Shown: positions 44,681 through 53,975, counted from the first letter of the stretch. The stretch: DNA of 64,000 nt from Streptomyces kurssanovii (GCF_014649695.1 NZ_BMTN01000006.1:305049-369048), one strand, 5' to 3'. Made by a program: numbers and translations. The notes: generated from the letters alone by a model not told the origin.

Positions 44681-45934
44681 TCATGGGCGAGAGGCCGCCG
44701 AACCGGGGCTCACGCGCTCGGCGCGTCGGACCGCAGGGCTCATGGCCGTCGCGGCGGCCAGGAGGACCGCTCCGAGGAGCAGCCAGCCCGCCGGGCCGAA
44801 GGTGATCAGCAAGGTGGTGGCCAGGGCCGGGCCGAGTGTCCGGGCCACCGGGATGCCGGAGCCGAAGAAGCCCTGGTACTGACCGATCCGGTCGGGCGGG
44901 GCGAGAGAGAAGCTGATCTGCCACGCGCCGGCCGAGTGCTGCATCTCCGCGGCGACCTGGAGCGCCGCCCCTAGGGTCAGTACGGCGAGCGCCGACCAGG
45001 CGGAGAGGCCGGACAGGGCGGTCGTGGCGAAGACCGCGCACGACGCGAGCATCACAAATCCCGATCTGCGGACGGCGCGGGCCGCCGTCGCGGTGCCGGT
45101 GACCTTCCGGGCCACGCGGACCTGGAAGAGCGTCACCGCCAAGGTGTTGAGGACGAACAGCGCCGACACCGTCCAGTCCGGCGCCTCCGTACGCTCGGCG
45201 ATCCACAGCGGCAGGGCCAGACTGAGCAGCGGCAGGCGCAGCAGCAGGATCGCGTTCAGCAGCGTGACCAGCACATAGGGGCGGTCACGCAGCACCGCGA
45301 GCCCGGTCCCGCCCCGCACGGTGCCGCCCGGCGGTACGTGCGGTACCCGCGGCAACCGGTAGAGGATCAAGGCACAGGCCAGGAAGCAGACCGCGTCCAG
45401 GGCGAAGACGGCGAGGTAGGCCGCGCGGGTGCCGGCGTGCAGGGCGAGCCCTCCGAAAGCGGCTCCTACGGCGAGCCCCGCGTTGAGCGTCGCCTGGAGC
45501 CGGGCAAGAACGCCCGTGCGCTCCGACGGTTCGACCAGCCCCGCGAGCAGCGCCTGCCGGGCGGCCGCGAGTCCGCACTGTGCCGTGGTGTACAGGCAGG
45601 CGGCGACCAGGAACGGCACGAAGGAGCGGATGAAGAGGAACGCCGCGACCGTGGCGCCGGTCGCCAGAGCCAGCAGCAGGGCGGTACGGCGCGGCCCCCG
45701 GCGGTCCGCGAGCTGCCCGAGTGGTACGCCCGCCAGGGACCCGACGCCCCAGGCCGTCGTCAGGCCGAGGCCGATCTGCTCGGCCGACAGCCCGACGACC
45801 TGTGAGAAGTACAGCGCCGAGCAGGTGTAGAAGGCTCCGTCCCCGATGGAGTTGGCCAACTGTGCGGCGGCGAGCACACGAGGCGCGGCTCGGCGCGTGG
45901 GCGTCGGACGCGGTGACAGAACGGGCATGCCCAT
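44681..45934 (-). CDS. MFS transporter (12 TMS)
   Basis: 417 residues, about 12 hydrophobic helices. LAAAQLANSIGDGAFYTCSA at helix 1, LGQLADRRGPRRTALLLALA (motif A, GxLaDRrGrrr), then LLAGLVEPSERTGVLARLQA. Drug/metabolite exporter type; substrate unknown. Start at ATGGGCATG, 45934 or 45928. Accessory-region gene with no regulator next to it. Confidence 0.85.
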   Translation of the reverse strand: MGMPVLSPRPTPTRRAAPRVLAAAQLANSIGDGAFYTCSALYFSQVVGLSAEQIGLGLTTAWGVGSLAGVPLGQLADRRGPRRTALLLALATGATVAAFLFIRSFVPFLVAACLYTTAQCGLAAARQALLAGLVEPSERTGVLARLQATLNAGLAVGAAFGGLALHAGTRAAYLAVFALDAVCFLACALILYRLPRVPHVPPGGTVRGGTGLAVLRDRPYVLVTLLNAILLLRLPLLSLALPLWIAERTEAPDWTVSALFVLNTLAVTLFQVRVARKVTGTATAARAVRRSGFVMLASCAVFATTALSGLSAWSALAVLTLGAALQVAAEMQHSAGAWQISFSLAPPDRIGQYQGFFGSGIPVARTLGPALATTLLITFGPAGWLLLGAVLLAAATAMSPAVRRAERVSPGSAASRP

Positions 45935-46092
45935 GACGCTAAGCGCGTGATCACGAGCTTCTTTGGGCCAGTTCGTGTGCGGGTTCGGGGGCCATTCACG
46001 CACAGAGGCTCGGGCCCGCCGTCCGGGGCCTTATGCGTGAGCCCGGGCGTGGCGGCCTCTGCAGTGGATCCGGCCGCAGAGGCCGGCCGCTC

Positions 46093-46368
46093 CTAGGTCA
46101 TGTACTTGTAGACCGGCCAGAACTGTGGCGTCGGCATCGGGCCCGACGCGCCGGCGGCCTGCAGGGCAGGCATGAGGCGCTCCTGGACGAATCGCTTGGC
46201 GTCGTCCTCCGACTCCCAGATCTCGACGACACGCCAGCCGCCGTCGGGGCTCGGCCCGGCGGCGTGGAAGATGCCACCCGCGGGCTTCTCGACGCCCAAT
46301 TGCTCCCGGACCTTGTCGTAGATCTCCTGCGTACCGTGCGGATTGTCCACCATCATGGCGATCGCCAT
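46093..46368 (-). CDS. ABM-like dimeric alpha/beta-barrel protein
   Basis: 91 residues. MAIAMMVDNPHGTQEIYDKV, GGIFHAAGPSPDGGWRVVEI and WESEDDAKRFVQERLMPALQ match antibiotic-biosynthesis-monooxygenase-like ferredoxin-fold dimers. Such proteins may be monooxygenases, haem-degrading, or have no enzymatic role. ATG 46368 behind GAGGAGG. Confidence 0.75.
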   Translation of the reverse strand: MAIAMMVDNPHGTQEIYDKVREQLGVEKPAGGIFHAAGPSPDGGWRVVEIWESEDDAKRFVQERLMPALQAAGASGPMPTPQFWPVYKYMT

Positions 46369-46392
46369 CACAGCCTCCTCTTGATCGGTCAC

Positions 46393-46844
46393 CCTTCGGC
46401 GACGCTCCGGCGCACCTGGAGGTCGTGCCTCCCGTGGATCAAGCTGGTGGGTACGGCGAGCCGTGTCAGGGCGGCCGGTGGGATCGGGGGCATCGTGAGC
46501 TGCGGCATGAGGCTGCGGACGGGGACGTCCTCCGCCGGCAGTGGCTTCGCGTGGTCTACGAGTGCCGGAGCCTTGGAGGCGTCCGCCGACGCCCGTACGG
46601 CTCAGGATCGCCGGTCATGGACATGACGGCCGCCGCCTGCCGGGCTCTGCTTCATGGCGCCTCCCAGGGAGCACCCCAATTTTATTGGACGGCCAGGAAT
46701 GGCTCCATTCGTCCCCTCGGGGCGCATTCCTCAGCGGTGCTCGACGGTGTACGGGTCAGGCGGCTTTCGGGCACACCGGTGCAGACCTTCGCGTGCCTCG
46801 CTCCACGGCCACAGCGACGGTCGGACCCTGGCCGGCGCATCGGG
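46393..46844. other. Gap without a supported gene
   Basis: 450 bp; no frame has family similarity with a start and ribosome site. Contains a local AT-rich island (AATTTTATTGG near 46677), possibly a promoter. Confidence 0.5.
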
Positions 46845-47252
46845 CTACGTGGTGCGCCCGCTCCGTCGTCCGTCCCTTGTCATACAGGCGATCAGGGCGG
46901 CAACGCCCGCGGTCACGGCGAGGCTGCCGGCCATGACCATCACCACGCCGACCATGAAGAGGCCGCTGGCGTCGTCGGACCAGTCGTAATAGGCGGCGGC
47001 GGTCAGGCCGACCGGTATGCCGGCCACAGCCGCGATGAAGCGCCGGGACACCGCCCCGTACACCAGCACCAGCAGAGTCAGCACCAGTCCGATCACCTGC
47101 CACGCCTCGTACGGGCCCGTCGTCGTGCCGTCCGGCTGCACGTCACGCCGCTGGTCCCAGCCCAGCCAGGCGGCCCACGCCCCGACCGTGACCGCGGCCA
47201 GTACGAGGCCTGCACCCAGCTGGGGAAGAAGCTTCACAAGTCCTTGTCGCAT
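46845..47252 (-). CDS. Hypothetical membrane protein
   Basis: 135 residues, four transmembrane helices: LPQLGAGLVLAAVTVGAWAA, WQVIGLVLTLLVLVYGAVSR, FIAAVAGIPVGLTAAAYYDW, GLFMVGVVMVMAGSLAVTAG. Positively charged C-terminus. Conserved type in Streptomyces; function unknown. Confidence 0.75.
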   Translation of the reverse strand: MRQGLVKLLPQLGAGLVLAAVTVGAWAAWLGWDQRRDVQPDGTTTGPYEAWQVIGLVLTLLVLVYGAVSRRFIAAVAGIPVGLTAAAYYDWSDDASGLFMVGVVMVMAGSLAVTAGVAALIACMTRDGRRSGRTT

Positions 47253-47583
47253 GACCCAAGCGTCCCGGCTCGCGCCACGACCGGCCAGGGCGCAAGTACT
47301 CAGCTCCGACCAGGTACTTCAGCCACGGGCGTGCGCTGCTCCGCGTTCGGGCCCGACTCCGTACGACCCGGTCCCGGCCGGTGCGAGGCCTGGTCGTACA
47401 CCGGTCCAGCAACCGCTGACCGGAGTACGGTGGAAGCACCAGCGATGCCCTGCCGGGATCGGCCGGCGGCACGAACCGGTCGGGGGAACCCACCGGAGTG
47501 GCCGCTGTCGACGACCGCGAGCAGGGATCCGGGCCGCGGACGAGACCCGCTTCCCGCCCGGACACGGCGGTAGGGAGCAAGGC
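47253..47583. other. Gap without a supported gene
   Basis: 330 bp divergent region between the membrane protein and the PRC-barrel gene; likely holds both promoters. Confidence 0.4.
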
Positions 47584-47940
47584 ATGATCCGTTCAGCCGA
47601 CATCCGCGAGTGGCGCGACCGCGACGTCGTCGACCCGAAGGGCCACCGGATCGGCGCCCTCGAAGCGATCTACGTCGACACCACGACCGACGAGCCGTCC
47701 ATGGCCACCGTCCTCACCGGATTCCCCTCCCGTCGACGCCTGGTCTTCGTCCCGCTCGACGAGGCGATTCTCGGACCGGGCTACGTCAAGGTCGCGCACG
47801 CCAAGAGCCTGGTGAAGAACGCTCCCGCGATCGGGACCGACGACATCCTGCCCGCCGAGGAGGAGGAAGCCGTCTTCAGGCACTACGACCTGGCCTACCG
47901 GCCCGGCGCCAACGGCGAGCGGCAGCTCGCGCGCCGCTGA
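47584..47940 (+). CDS. PRC-barrel domain protein
   Basis: 118 residues. MIRSADIREWRDRDVVDPKG, HRIGALEAIYVDTTTDEPSM and RLVFVPLDEAILGPGYVKVA are PRC-barrel strands; the C-terminus EEEEAVFRHYDLAYRP is common in Streptomyces stress-type PRC proteins. Binds RNA, photosystem or other partners in known families; here unknown. ATG 47584 behind GGGAG. Followed by a small hydrophobic protein gene. Confidence 0.85.
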   Translation: MIRSADIREWRDRDVVDPKGHRIGALEAIYVDTTTDEPSMATVLTGFPSRRRLVFVPLDEAILGPGYVKVAHAKSLVKNAPAIGTDDILPAEEEEAVFRHYDLAYRPGANGERQLARR

Positions 47941-47976
47941 GCGCCCCGGACCCGAACCAAGGGAGGTGTTCTCGGT

Positions 47977-48144
47977 ATGGCATTCATCCTCTTCCTCCTT
48001 CTCGTGGCCGTGATCCTGGGCATCATCGGCGTCGTGGGGGAGGGTCTGATCTATCTCTTGATCATCGGCATCGTGATCGTCGTGGCCGAGGCCGTGTTCA
48101 TCGCCATGCGATCCAAGGGCTCGGGTCGACGCCGCGTCCGGTGA
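47977..48144 (+). CDS. Small hydrophobic membrane protein
   Basis: 55 residues: MAFILFLLLVAVILGIIGVV, then GEGLIYLLIIGIVIVVAEAV and a basic tail RSKGSGRRRVR. Two membrane-spanning stretches. ATG 47977 behind AAGGGAGG; 36 bp after the PRC-barrel gene, so likely co-transcribed. Resembles stress-induced hydrophobic miniproteins of actinomycetes. Confidence 0.75.
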   Translation: MAFILFLLLVAVILGIIGVVGEGLIYLLIIGIVIVVAEAVFIAMRSKGSGRRRVR

Positions 48145-48222
48145 CACCGGCCATCGGGTCGAAGCACGGTGCGCCGATGCAACCCGGACGCGGCGGTGTC
48201 CCCGCCGGCGGATACACCGAGC

Positions 48223-48245
48223 GGGGGGCGCCGGGTGCGCCCCCC
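48223..48245 (-). terminator. Hairpin ending the LysW operon
   Basis: GGGGGGCGC pairs with GCGCCCCCC around CGGGT, 17 nt past the MFS stop at 48263. Confidence 0.8.
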
Positions 48246-48262
48246 AGGCTCGCGCCGGGTGG

Positions 48263-49513
48263 TTACGCGGGCGCCGCCTCCGTCTCCGGGACGGCCTCTT
48301 CGGCCGGTTGCGCCGTGGCCGTTCCGTCCCGGCTGAGCAGGCAGATGACCGCGCATGCCGCCGCCACCGCGGCGGCGGCGTACCAGTTGGCGCCCGGGAC
48401 GCCGAGCGAGAGCGACAGGTCGAACAGGACACCGGCAAGAAGTGAGCCGACCATGTTGCCCGCGCTGCGGAAGAAGTGCATGGCGCCCATGGCCTTGGCG
48501 AGTCGCTGCTCGGGGACCTTGCGGGCGACCCAGATGTCGAAGGACGGAACGAACAGGACCTCGCCGAGGACGACGACGAGGCAGCCGACGATCATCCAGG
48601 CGGCACTGCGGCCGGCGCCGAAGGCGAGGAAGGCGGCGGTCATGCCGGCCAGGCCGACGGCCATGACGGCGCCGGGACGCAGGTGCTTGATCAGGAACTT
48701 GAAGAGGGGGTACTGGAGCACCAGGACGCTCAGACCGGTGATCCAGAAGGGGGCGGACGGCGCCCACTGCGGCGCGTACTCCTCCATGTGCAGCGGGATG
48801 CCGACCAGGAAGCCGATCGAGAGGAACCAGAACACGGCCGAGAGCAGGAAGTAGCGGGTGGCTCCCCGCACGTCGATGCCCTTGAACACGGTCAGGCTGA
48901 ACAGGGGCTTGCGTTCCTGGGCCGCCCCGGCCGCCCGGGCACCGGCCGCCGCCTGCGTCTCGAACCCGTCGCGCGGGATGAACGCCGAGGAGGCGAGGCA
49001 GAAGCCGATGAAGATGGCGAACACCACGCTGAAGAGGGTGCGCAGGTCCACGTCGGCGAGCAGACCGCCGAGCAGCGCACCGCCGAACAGGCCCACCTGC
49101 GCCGACATCTGGAAGGTGGAGAACGCCTTGGGCCGCTCGTCGTCCGGGTAGGAGACGAGGATGTTCTTCAGGCCGGGGAAGGCGGTTCCGGAACCGAAGC
49201 CGATGAAGAACGCGAGCACGCTGTAGGCGAGCACGCCACCGCTGAAGCCCATGGCGCCCAGCGCCACCGCCTCCATGGCGGTGCCGAAGAACACCGCCCC
49301 CCGGATGCCGACGCGGGCCGCGGTCCCCTCGTAGAAGAACGTGGCGAGCAGACGGCCCACGTACGTCATGCACATCACGACACCGGCCCAGAAGCCGCTG
49401 TCGGTGCCGCCGAGCGAGGCGAGGAGTACGGGGAACCAGATGAAGTTCCCGATGTGGGCGAGGAAGATGCCGGCGTTGACGCCGATGAGCGCCCGCCTGC
49501 GTTCGATGGTCAT
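48263..49513 (-). CDS. MFS transporter of the LysW cluster (probable product exporter)
   Basis: 416 residues, about 12 helices: MTIERRRALIGVNAGIFLAH, GRLLATFFYEGTAARVGIRG, GFGSGTAFPGLKNILVSYPD, FSTFQMSAQVGLFGGALLGG. Last gene of the operon; its ATG overlaps the amidohydrolase stop as ATGA, so it is made together with the pathway. Most likely exports the product or gives self-protection. Substrate inferred from position only. Confidence 0.85.
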   Translation of the reverse strand: MTIERRRALIGVNAGIFLAHIGNFIWFPVLLASLGGTDSGFWAGVVMCMTYVGRLLATFFYEGTAARVGIRGAVFFGTAMEAVALGAMGFSGGVLAYSVLAFFIGFGSGTAFPGLKNILVSYPDDERPKAFSTFQMSAQVGLFGGALLGGLLADVDLRTLFSVVFAIFIGFCLASSAFIPRDGFETQAAAGARAAGAAQERKPLFSLTVFKGIDVRGATRYFLLSAVFWFLSIGFLVGIPLHMEEYAPQWAPSAPFWITGLSVLVLQYPLFKFLIKHLRPGAVMAVGLAGMTAAFLAFGAGRSAAWMIVGCLVVVLGEVLFVPSFDIWVARKVPEQRLAKAMGAMHFFRSAGNMVGSLLAGVLFDLSLSLGVPGANWYAAAAVAAACAVICLLSRDGTATAQPAEEAVPETEAAPA

Positions 49514-50835
49514 AGCGCGACCTTTCCCTTGGACTCGGTGGCGCGGAGGTCCGCGATGGCGCGCGCGACGGCGGGCCGGTCGACCGGTACGCCCCCGACG
49601 ACGGTGGCCAGGGGCAGTGCCGAGAGCGGCTTGCCGGGTGCGTGCAGGTTGTACGTGGCCGCCGCCCCGGGGCTCAGGGGGTGGGCCCCGGCGCTGTCGC
49701 CGCGCAGTTCGTCGAAGTACCGGCGGCCGCCGACCGTGGCCTGCCGGCGCAGCGCTCCGGCCGACGAGGCGTCGTCGCCGCGCAGCAGATCGAGCTCACT
49801 GAGGAGGGAGTAACCGTGGTAGGCGCCGGTGTTGCCGGAGTCGGTGCCGACGAGCAGGTTGCCGTGGCGCAGCGCGGTGAGGGCGTTGCGCCGCATGTCG
49901 GCCAGTGCGGCGGTGCGGGTCTCCTGGCAGCCGTACTCGATCCCGAAGGGCTTCTCGATCCCTTCGACGAATGCGAGGTTGCCGCGGTCCTGGGTCTCGG
50001 TGAATCCCTCGCGGCCGTAGTCGGCGAGGAACTCCTCCCGGGTCATGACCATGGGGCTCAGTCCGGCGAGGGTGGAGACGAACCGGGCCCCCTCGAGCCG
50101 CTTCCAGTCGGCCGCGTCCAGGGTCCGGTCACGCACGGAGTGGGCGAAGAGCCGGAATCCGCAGTCGTACGCCCAGAGGGTCTCCTGAAGCGTGTTGCAG
50201 TCGATGACGGCGGTGATGCCGCGCTCGGCGGCGATCCGGGCGGTGAACCTCAGGACCCGCTCGGACAGGCGGGAGAAGCGTACGGGGGTGCCCGGCTGCT
50301 CCGTCCCGTCCGTGAACATGACCTTGAGGAAGGTGCCGCCCCGCTCGGTGTTGGTGCGCAGGGCGTGGTCCAGGTCGGCCTCGACGGCGAGCATGTGCAC
50401 GGGTGCCGGGAATTCGACGCCGTGCCCCCGCAGTCCGGCCGCGTTGGTCATCGCCGTCACCGCGTAGCCGCAGTGGGCGATCTCCGGGTACGGCCAGGGC
50501 GAGGTGCGGCTGCCGGCTTCCCAGGCGTCGGACACCAGAGGGAACCCGAACATGTCCACCACGTGCGTGACCCCGTGGTAGAGGTACTGGAGGGCGACGA
50601 TCCGCGGGTCGTCGACGGTGTCGTCCCAGTTGGCGGGCAGCGAGACGTGCGCGTGGCTCTCCGTGTAGCCGGGCCACAGCTCCGTCTCGCCTCCGCCGCG
50701 GGTGCCCGAGGGTTCGATGCGGGTGAAGACGCCGTCCTCGGTGGTGACGTCGAACAGCGCCTCGTCGTCGAGGGCGGGCACGGCCACGCCCCGGAGGGTC
50801 ACGGGCGGCGCCTGGCGGTGGGCGGTCGCGTTCAT
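49510..50835 (-). CDS. Amidohydrolase (metal-dependent) of the LysW cluster
   Basis: 441 residues, amidohydrolase-superfamily TIM barrel. GYTESHAHVSLPANWDD has the HxH metal pair, FTDGTEQP and ITAVIDCNTLQETLWAY, FRLFAHSVRD (His), and GTDSGNTGAYHGYSLLSELD (metal/catalytic Asp). Could cleave an amide, ring or protecting group late in the pathway, or cyclise/dehydrate; reaction unknown. ATG overlaps the upstream ATP-grasp stop (ATGA) and its own stop overlaps the MFS start. Confidence 0.8.
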   Translation of the reverse strand: MNATAHRQAPPVTLRGVAVPALDDEALFDVTTEDGVFTRIEPSGTRGGGETELWPGYTESHAHVSLPANWDDTVDDPRIVALQYLYHGVTHVVDMFGFPLVSDAWEAGSRTSPWPYPEIAHCGYAVTAMTNAAGLRGHGVEFPAPVHMLAVEADLDHALRTNTERGGTFLKVMFTDGTEQPGTPVRFSRLSERVLRFTARIAAERGITAVIDCNTLQETLWAYDCGFRLFAHSVRDRTLDAADWKRLEGARFVSTLAGLSPMVMTREEFLADYGREGFTETQDRGNLAFVEGIEKPFGIEYGCQETRTAALADMRRNALTALRHGNLLVGTDSGNTGAYHGYSLLSELDLLRGDDASSAGALRRQATVGGRRYFDELRGDSAGAHPLSPGAAATYNLHAPGKPLSALPLATVVGGVPVDRPAVARAIADLRATESKGKVAL

Positions 50836-52085
50836 CGGGCCACGTCGACCTTCATCCGCAGGTCGATGCCGTCGAGGGCCGCCTGGCACCGCTTGTTGAC
50901 CTCGTCGCGGTCGGCGCCGGTGAAGATGATGTGGCCGATCCAGTCGAAGTTGCTGCGGGAGAGCCGGGTGACCGGGGTGCCCGGCTTCTTGTAGGCAAGG
51001 GCGCTGTGGAAGCCGGGGAGCTCCTCGACGGAGTCGAAGCCGATGGCCTCCACGGTGCCGGCGACGGGGGCGCCGAACCAGTGGCCGCCCGCGGTGGTCT
51101 CGCCGGGGAAGGGGAGTTCGGGCCGCTCGCCGAGGGCCTGCCGGATGACCTCCAGGTAGGGGTCGACCCCGGAGGTGATCTGCATGAGGCTCGGCACGAT
51201 CCCGCCGATGAGGCGGCCGTTGACCTCGCACAGCACCGGGCCGTCCGCGCTGAGCAGGTACTCGGTGTGGATGAAGCCGAAGTCGACGCCGAGTTCGTTC
51301 AGTACGCGGGTGGTGGTGGCGAACAGCTCGTCCTGGAGCGGGTGTCCGTCGAAGTAGGTGGCGCCCATCTCGATGAAGTGCGGGAAGCCGCTCAGCGGCC
51401 GGTCGGTGAGCCCGAGGTTGACGACCTCGCCGTCGCCGAGGACGCAGGACTCCACGGAGATCAGCTCGCCGGTGACGAACTCCTCGATGAGGATGTCCGG
51501 GATGCGTACGACGCCGCGGCCGTAGTCGACGACGTCCGCCAGCTCGGCCAGGTAGTCACGCAGGTCCTGCTCGTCCTTGAGGTGCAGGACGTGCAGGCTG
51601 GCCGTGCCGTCGGAGGGCTTGACCACGCAGGGGAAGCCGATCTGGCGGACGGCGGCCTCGACCCCGGCCGGATCGGCGACATGGGCGAAGCGCGGCTGCC
51701 GTACGCCGGTGCCGTCCAGGGTGAGGCGGGTCAGGTGCTTGTGCCGGGCGTTGCGGGCGCCCTTGACGCTCATGCCCGGCAGGCCGAGCGCCTCGGCGAC
51801 GGCCGCGGTGTGCACGGTGTGGTACTCGCTGTACGTGGTGACGCCGTGGACCGGCTTCTCGGCGTGCAGGTTGCGCGCGAGTGTCGTCAGGTCCTCGATG
51901 GAGAAGGCCTGTTCGCTCTTGACGACCTGGCACCTGGGGTGCGCGTAGGCCGCCTCCGCCAGGGGCGAGACGCCGAGGTAGAAGTCGGGGTCGACCGACA
52001 CGAGTGTGACGTCGTGGCCCAGTTCCAGGGCGTTGGCGATGCCGGCGATCCCGTTGGGGTTGCATTCGATCATGAGGATATGCAT
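50832..52085 (-). CDS. ATP-grasp ligase of the LysW cluster
   Basis: 417 residues, carboxylate-amine/thiol ligase ATP-grasp fold (dipeptide-ligase-like). N-terminal Rossmann-like MHILMIECNPNGIAGIANAL; ATP-grasp from GMSVKGARNARHKHLTRLTL, IGFPCVVKPSDGTASLHVLH, ILIEEFVTGELISVESCV, and metal residues in GPVLCEVNGRLIGGIVPSLM. Ligases like this join an amino acid to another amine through an acyl phosphate. With no NRPS here it is the best candidate for peptide-bond formation on the released amino acid. A 130-bp gap precedes it; ATGA joins it to the next gene. Confidence 0.85.
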   Translation of the reverse strand: MHILMIECNPNGIAGIANALELGHDVTLVSVDPDFYLGVSPLAEAAYAHPRCQVVKSEQAFSIEDLTTLARNLHAEKPVHGVTTYSEYHTVHTAAVAEALGLPGMSVKGARNARHKHLTRLTLDGTGVRQPRFAHVADPAGVEAAVRQIGFPCVVKPSDGTASLHVLHLKDEQDLRDYLAELADVVDYGRGVVRIPDILIEEFVTGELISVESCVLGDGEVVNLGLTDRPLSGFPHFIEMGATYFDGHPLQDELFATTTRVLNELGVDFGFIHTEYLLSADGPVLCEVNGRLIGGIVPSLMQITSGVDPYLEVIRQALGERPELPFPGETTAGGHWFGAPVAGTVEAIGFDSVEELPGFHSALAYKKPGTPVTRLSRSNFDWIGHIIFTGADRDEVNKRCQAALDGIDLRMKVDVAR

Positions 52086-52215
52086 GGGTGCGTACTCCTG
52101 AAGTCTCGTGGTCCGCTGCCGGTGGGTGGTGCGCGGCAGCGCGGGGATGCGGTGGATGCGTGGTGCGCGTCGTGCGGTGGCGTGCGGGCGCTTCCGGGCG
52201 CCTCGGGGCGGCGGC

Positions 52216-53163
52216 TCAGCGGGCGGCGGCTCCGGCGGAAGCCGTCATCGCCCCGGACCCGGCCCTGTCCACGGCCGCGAGGACGGCGGGCAGGTCGAGG
52301 CCGAGCGCGGCCATGACCTCCTCGTGGTCGCCGCCCTGGGAGGGCCAGCTCTGGTCCGCGCTCACCGAGGTGACCTCGCAGTGGGGCAGCAGCAGGGCGA
52401 GGCCCTCGGCGATTCCGCCTTGGCCGCGGTGCTCCTCGATGACGACGAACCGGGTGTGGTGGCGGGCCAGTTCGGCCGCGGCCCGGGTCAGGTGCGCGTG
52501 GTCCAGGTAGACCAGGTGCGCGTGGGCGGTGCCGGGCGCGGCCGGCCGGGCCGCCATGGCCAGGCGGGTGCCCTCCTCCCCCACCGACACCAGGCAGACC
52601 TCCTCGGGTCCGGAGCGGAACTCCCAGTTGACCAGGGGTGGTTGCTCGCCCGGCCAGTCGATCGAGTCGTACGCGGCGTTGCGGCCGGTACGGATGTAGT
52701 GCGGCTTGCCGGAGCGCACCGCCGCCCGGACCACCGCACGCATCTCGGCCTCTCCGTAAGGGGCCGCGATGGTCACGCCGGGGACGCTGCGCAGGATCGC
52801 CAGGTCCTCCAGGCAGTGGTGGGTGGTGCCGAACCACGCTCCGGAGACACCTGCGTAGGGCGCCATGACGGTGACCCCGGCGGACAGGTAGCCCAGCGTC
52901 AGCTTCAGGCTCTCCGCCGCCCGCAGGGCCGCGAACGGCGCGAAGGTGCTGGCGAACGGCTTGTGGCCGCCGGCCGCGAGGCCGGCCGCCATGTCGACCA
53001 TGGCGCCTTCCGCGATGCCGAGGTTGAAGAACCGTTCCGGATGGGCGGCCTGGAAGGGGTGGCCCCTGCCGCCCAGGTCGGCCTCCAGGCACACGATGGA
53101 GTCGTCGGCGGCGGCGAGCGCGGTGAGCTCGTCCCGATAGGCGTCCCGGCCGGAGAGGGTCAT
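52216..53163 (-). CDS. Transketolase C-terminal subunit
   Basis: 315 residues: the pyrimidine-binding (Pyr) and C-terminal domains. ALAAADDSIVCLEADLGGRG, ERFFNLGIAEGAMVDMAAGL (Glu needed for TPP activation in GIAE), ASTFAPFAALRAAESLKLTL, GVSGAWFGTTHHCLEDLAIL (His/phosphate region), then the C-terminal domain. Works with the N-terminal subunit encoded just upstream (ATGA overlap). In LysW-type secondary pathways transketolase adds a two-carbon ketol unit to the carrier-bound semialdehyde. Confidence 0.9.
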   Translation of the reverse strand: MTLSGRDAYRDELTALAAADDSIVCLEADLGGRGHPFQAAHPERFFNLGIAEGAMVDMAAGLAAGGHKPFASTFAPFAALRAAESLKLTLGYLSAGVTVMAPYAGVSGAWFGTTHHCLEDLAILRSVPGVTIAAPYGEAEMRAVVRAAVRSGKPHYIRTGRNAAYDSIDWPGEQPPLVNWEFRSGPEEVCLVSVGEEGTRLAMAARPAAPGTAHAHLVYLDHAHLTRAAAELARHHTRFVVIEEHRGQGGIAEGLALLLPHCEVTSVSADQSWPSQGGDHEEVMAALGLDLPAVLAAVDRAGSGAMTASAGAAAR

Positions 53164-53975
53164 CGGATCGCTCGCTTCCACTTGGCGGCGCGCGCGGCGT
53201 CGATGGTCACGTAATGGGAGGCGGCCCTGCCCTCCACGGCGGGCACGCCCTTGCCCTTGACGGTGTCCGCGACGACGGCCAGCGGCCGGCGGGCCGTCGA
53301 CCGGTCCGCGCCGAACAGCCCCGTGAGGGCGGCGAGATCGTGCCCGTCGGTCTGCGCCACCTCGAAGCCGAAGGCGGCGAAGCGGTCGGCGAGATGGGGC
53401 AGCGGCGAGATGTCGGCCACCGGCCCGTCGTTCTGGCCGCCGTTGCGGTCCACGACGAGCACGAAGTTGCCCAGCCCCTGGGCGGCGGCGACCTGGCAGG
53501 TCTCCCAGACCAGGCCCTCCTGGAGCTCGCCGTCACCCGCGACCGCGATGCCGAGCCCCGGCCTGCCCGCGATCCGGCGGGACAGCGCCCACCCGGCGGC
53601 GTACGGCACTCCGTGGCCGAGGCTCCCGGTGGGGAACCGGACGCCGGGCACCTTGGGGCCCGGGTGTCCGGTGTAGGGCCCGCCCGCCATGCCGTACAGC
53701 GGGGCGGGGTTCTCCGGCAGGACGCCGCTGACGTGCAGGGCGGCGTAGAGGCCGGCGGCCGCGTGGCCCTTGCTCAGGACGACCTCCGTCCCGTCGCCGG
53801 CCGAGACCCGGTGCAACGCCGCGATCAGGATGTCGAGCACGGACAGGCTGCCGCCGAGGTGACAGCCGCGCGAGCTCGCGGCCATGTCGACGACCAGCCG
53901 TCTGGCCTCCACAGCGCGTGCGGCGAGGGTGTCGAGGACGGGCAGGGTCTCCGGCGGGTCGAGTACGGCGGTCAT
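53160..53975 (-). CDS. Transketolase N-terminal subunit
   Basis: 271 residues: TPP diphosphate-binding domain. ASSRGCHLGGSLSVLDILIA, LSKGHAAAGLYAALHVSGVL, PTGSLGHGVPYAAGWALSRR and VAGDGELQEGLVWETCQVAA (GDG-x(>20)-N motif, completed by VVDRNGGQNDG). Split transketolases of this kind are common in specialised pathways. Start overlaps the LysZ-LysK stop as TGATG. Confidence 0.92.
   Translation of the reverse strand: MTAVLDPPETLPVLDTLAARAVEARRLVVDMAASSRGCHLGGSLSVLDILIAALHRVSAGDGTEVVLSKGHAAAGLYAALHVSGVLPENPAPLYGMAGGPYTGHPGPKVPGVRFPTGSLGHGVPYAAGWALSRRIAGRPGLGIAVAGDGELQEGLVWETCQVAAAQGLGNFVLVVDRNGGQNDGPVADISPLPHLADRFAAFGFEVAQTDGHDLAALTGLFGADRSTARRPLAVVADTVKGKGVPAVEGRAASHYVTIDAARAAKWKRAIR

Noticed and set aside
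46425-46844. Plus-strand frame in the gap before the membrane protein
   Set aside because: No ribosome site, shadow-like composition, no motif.
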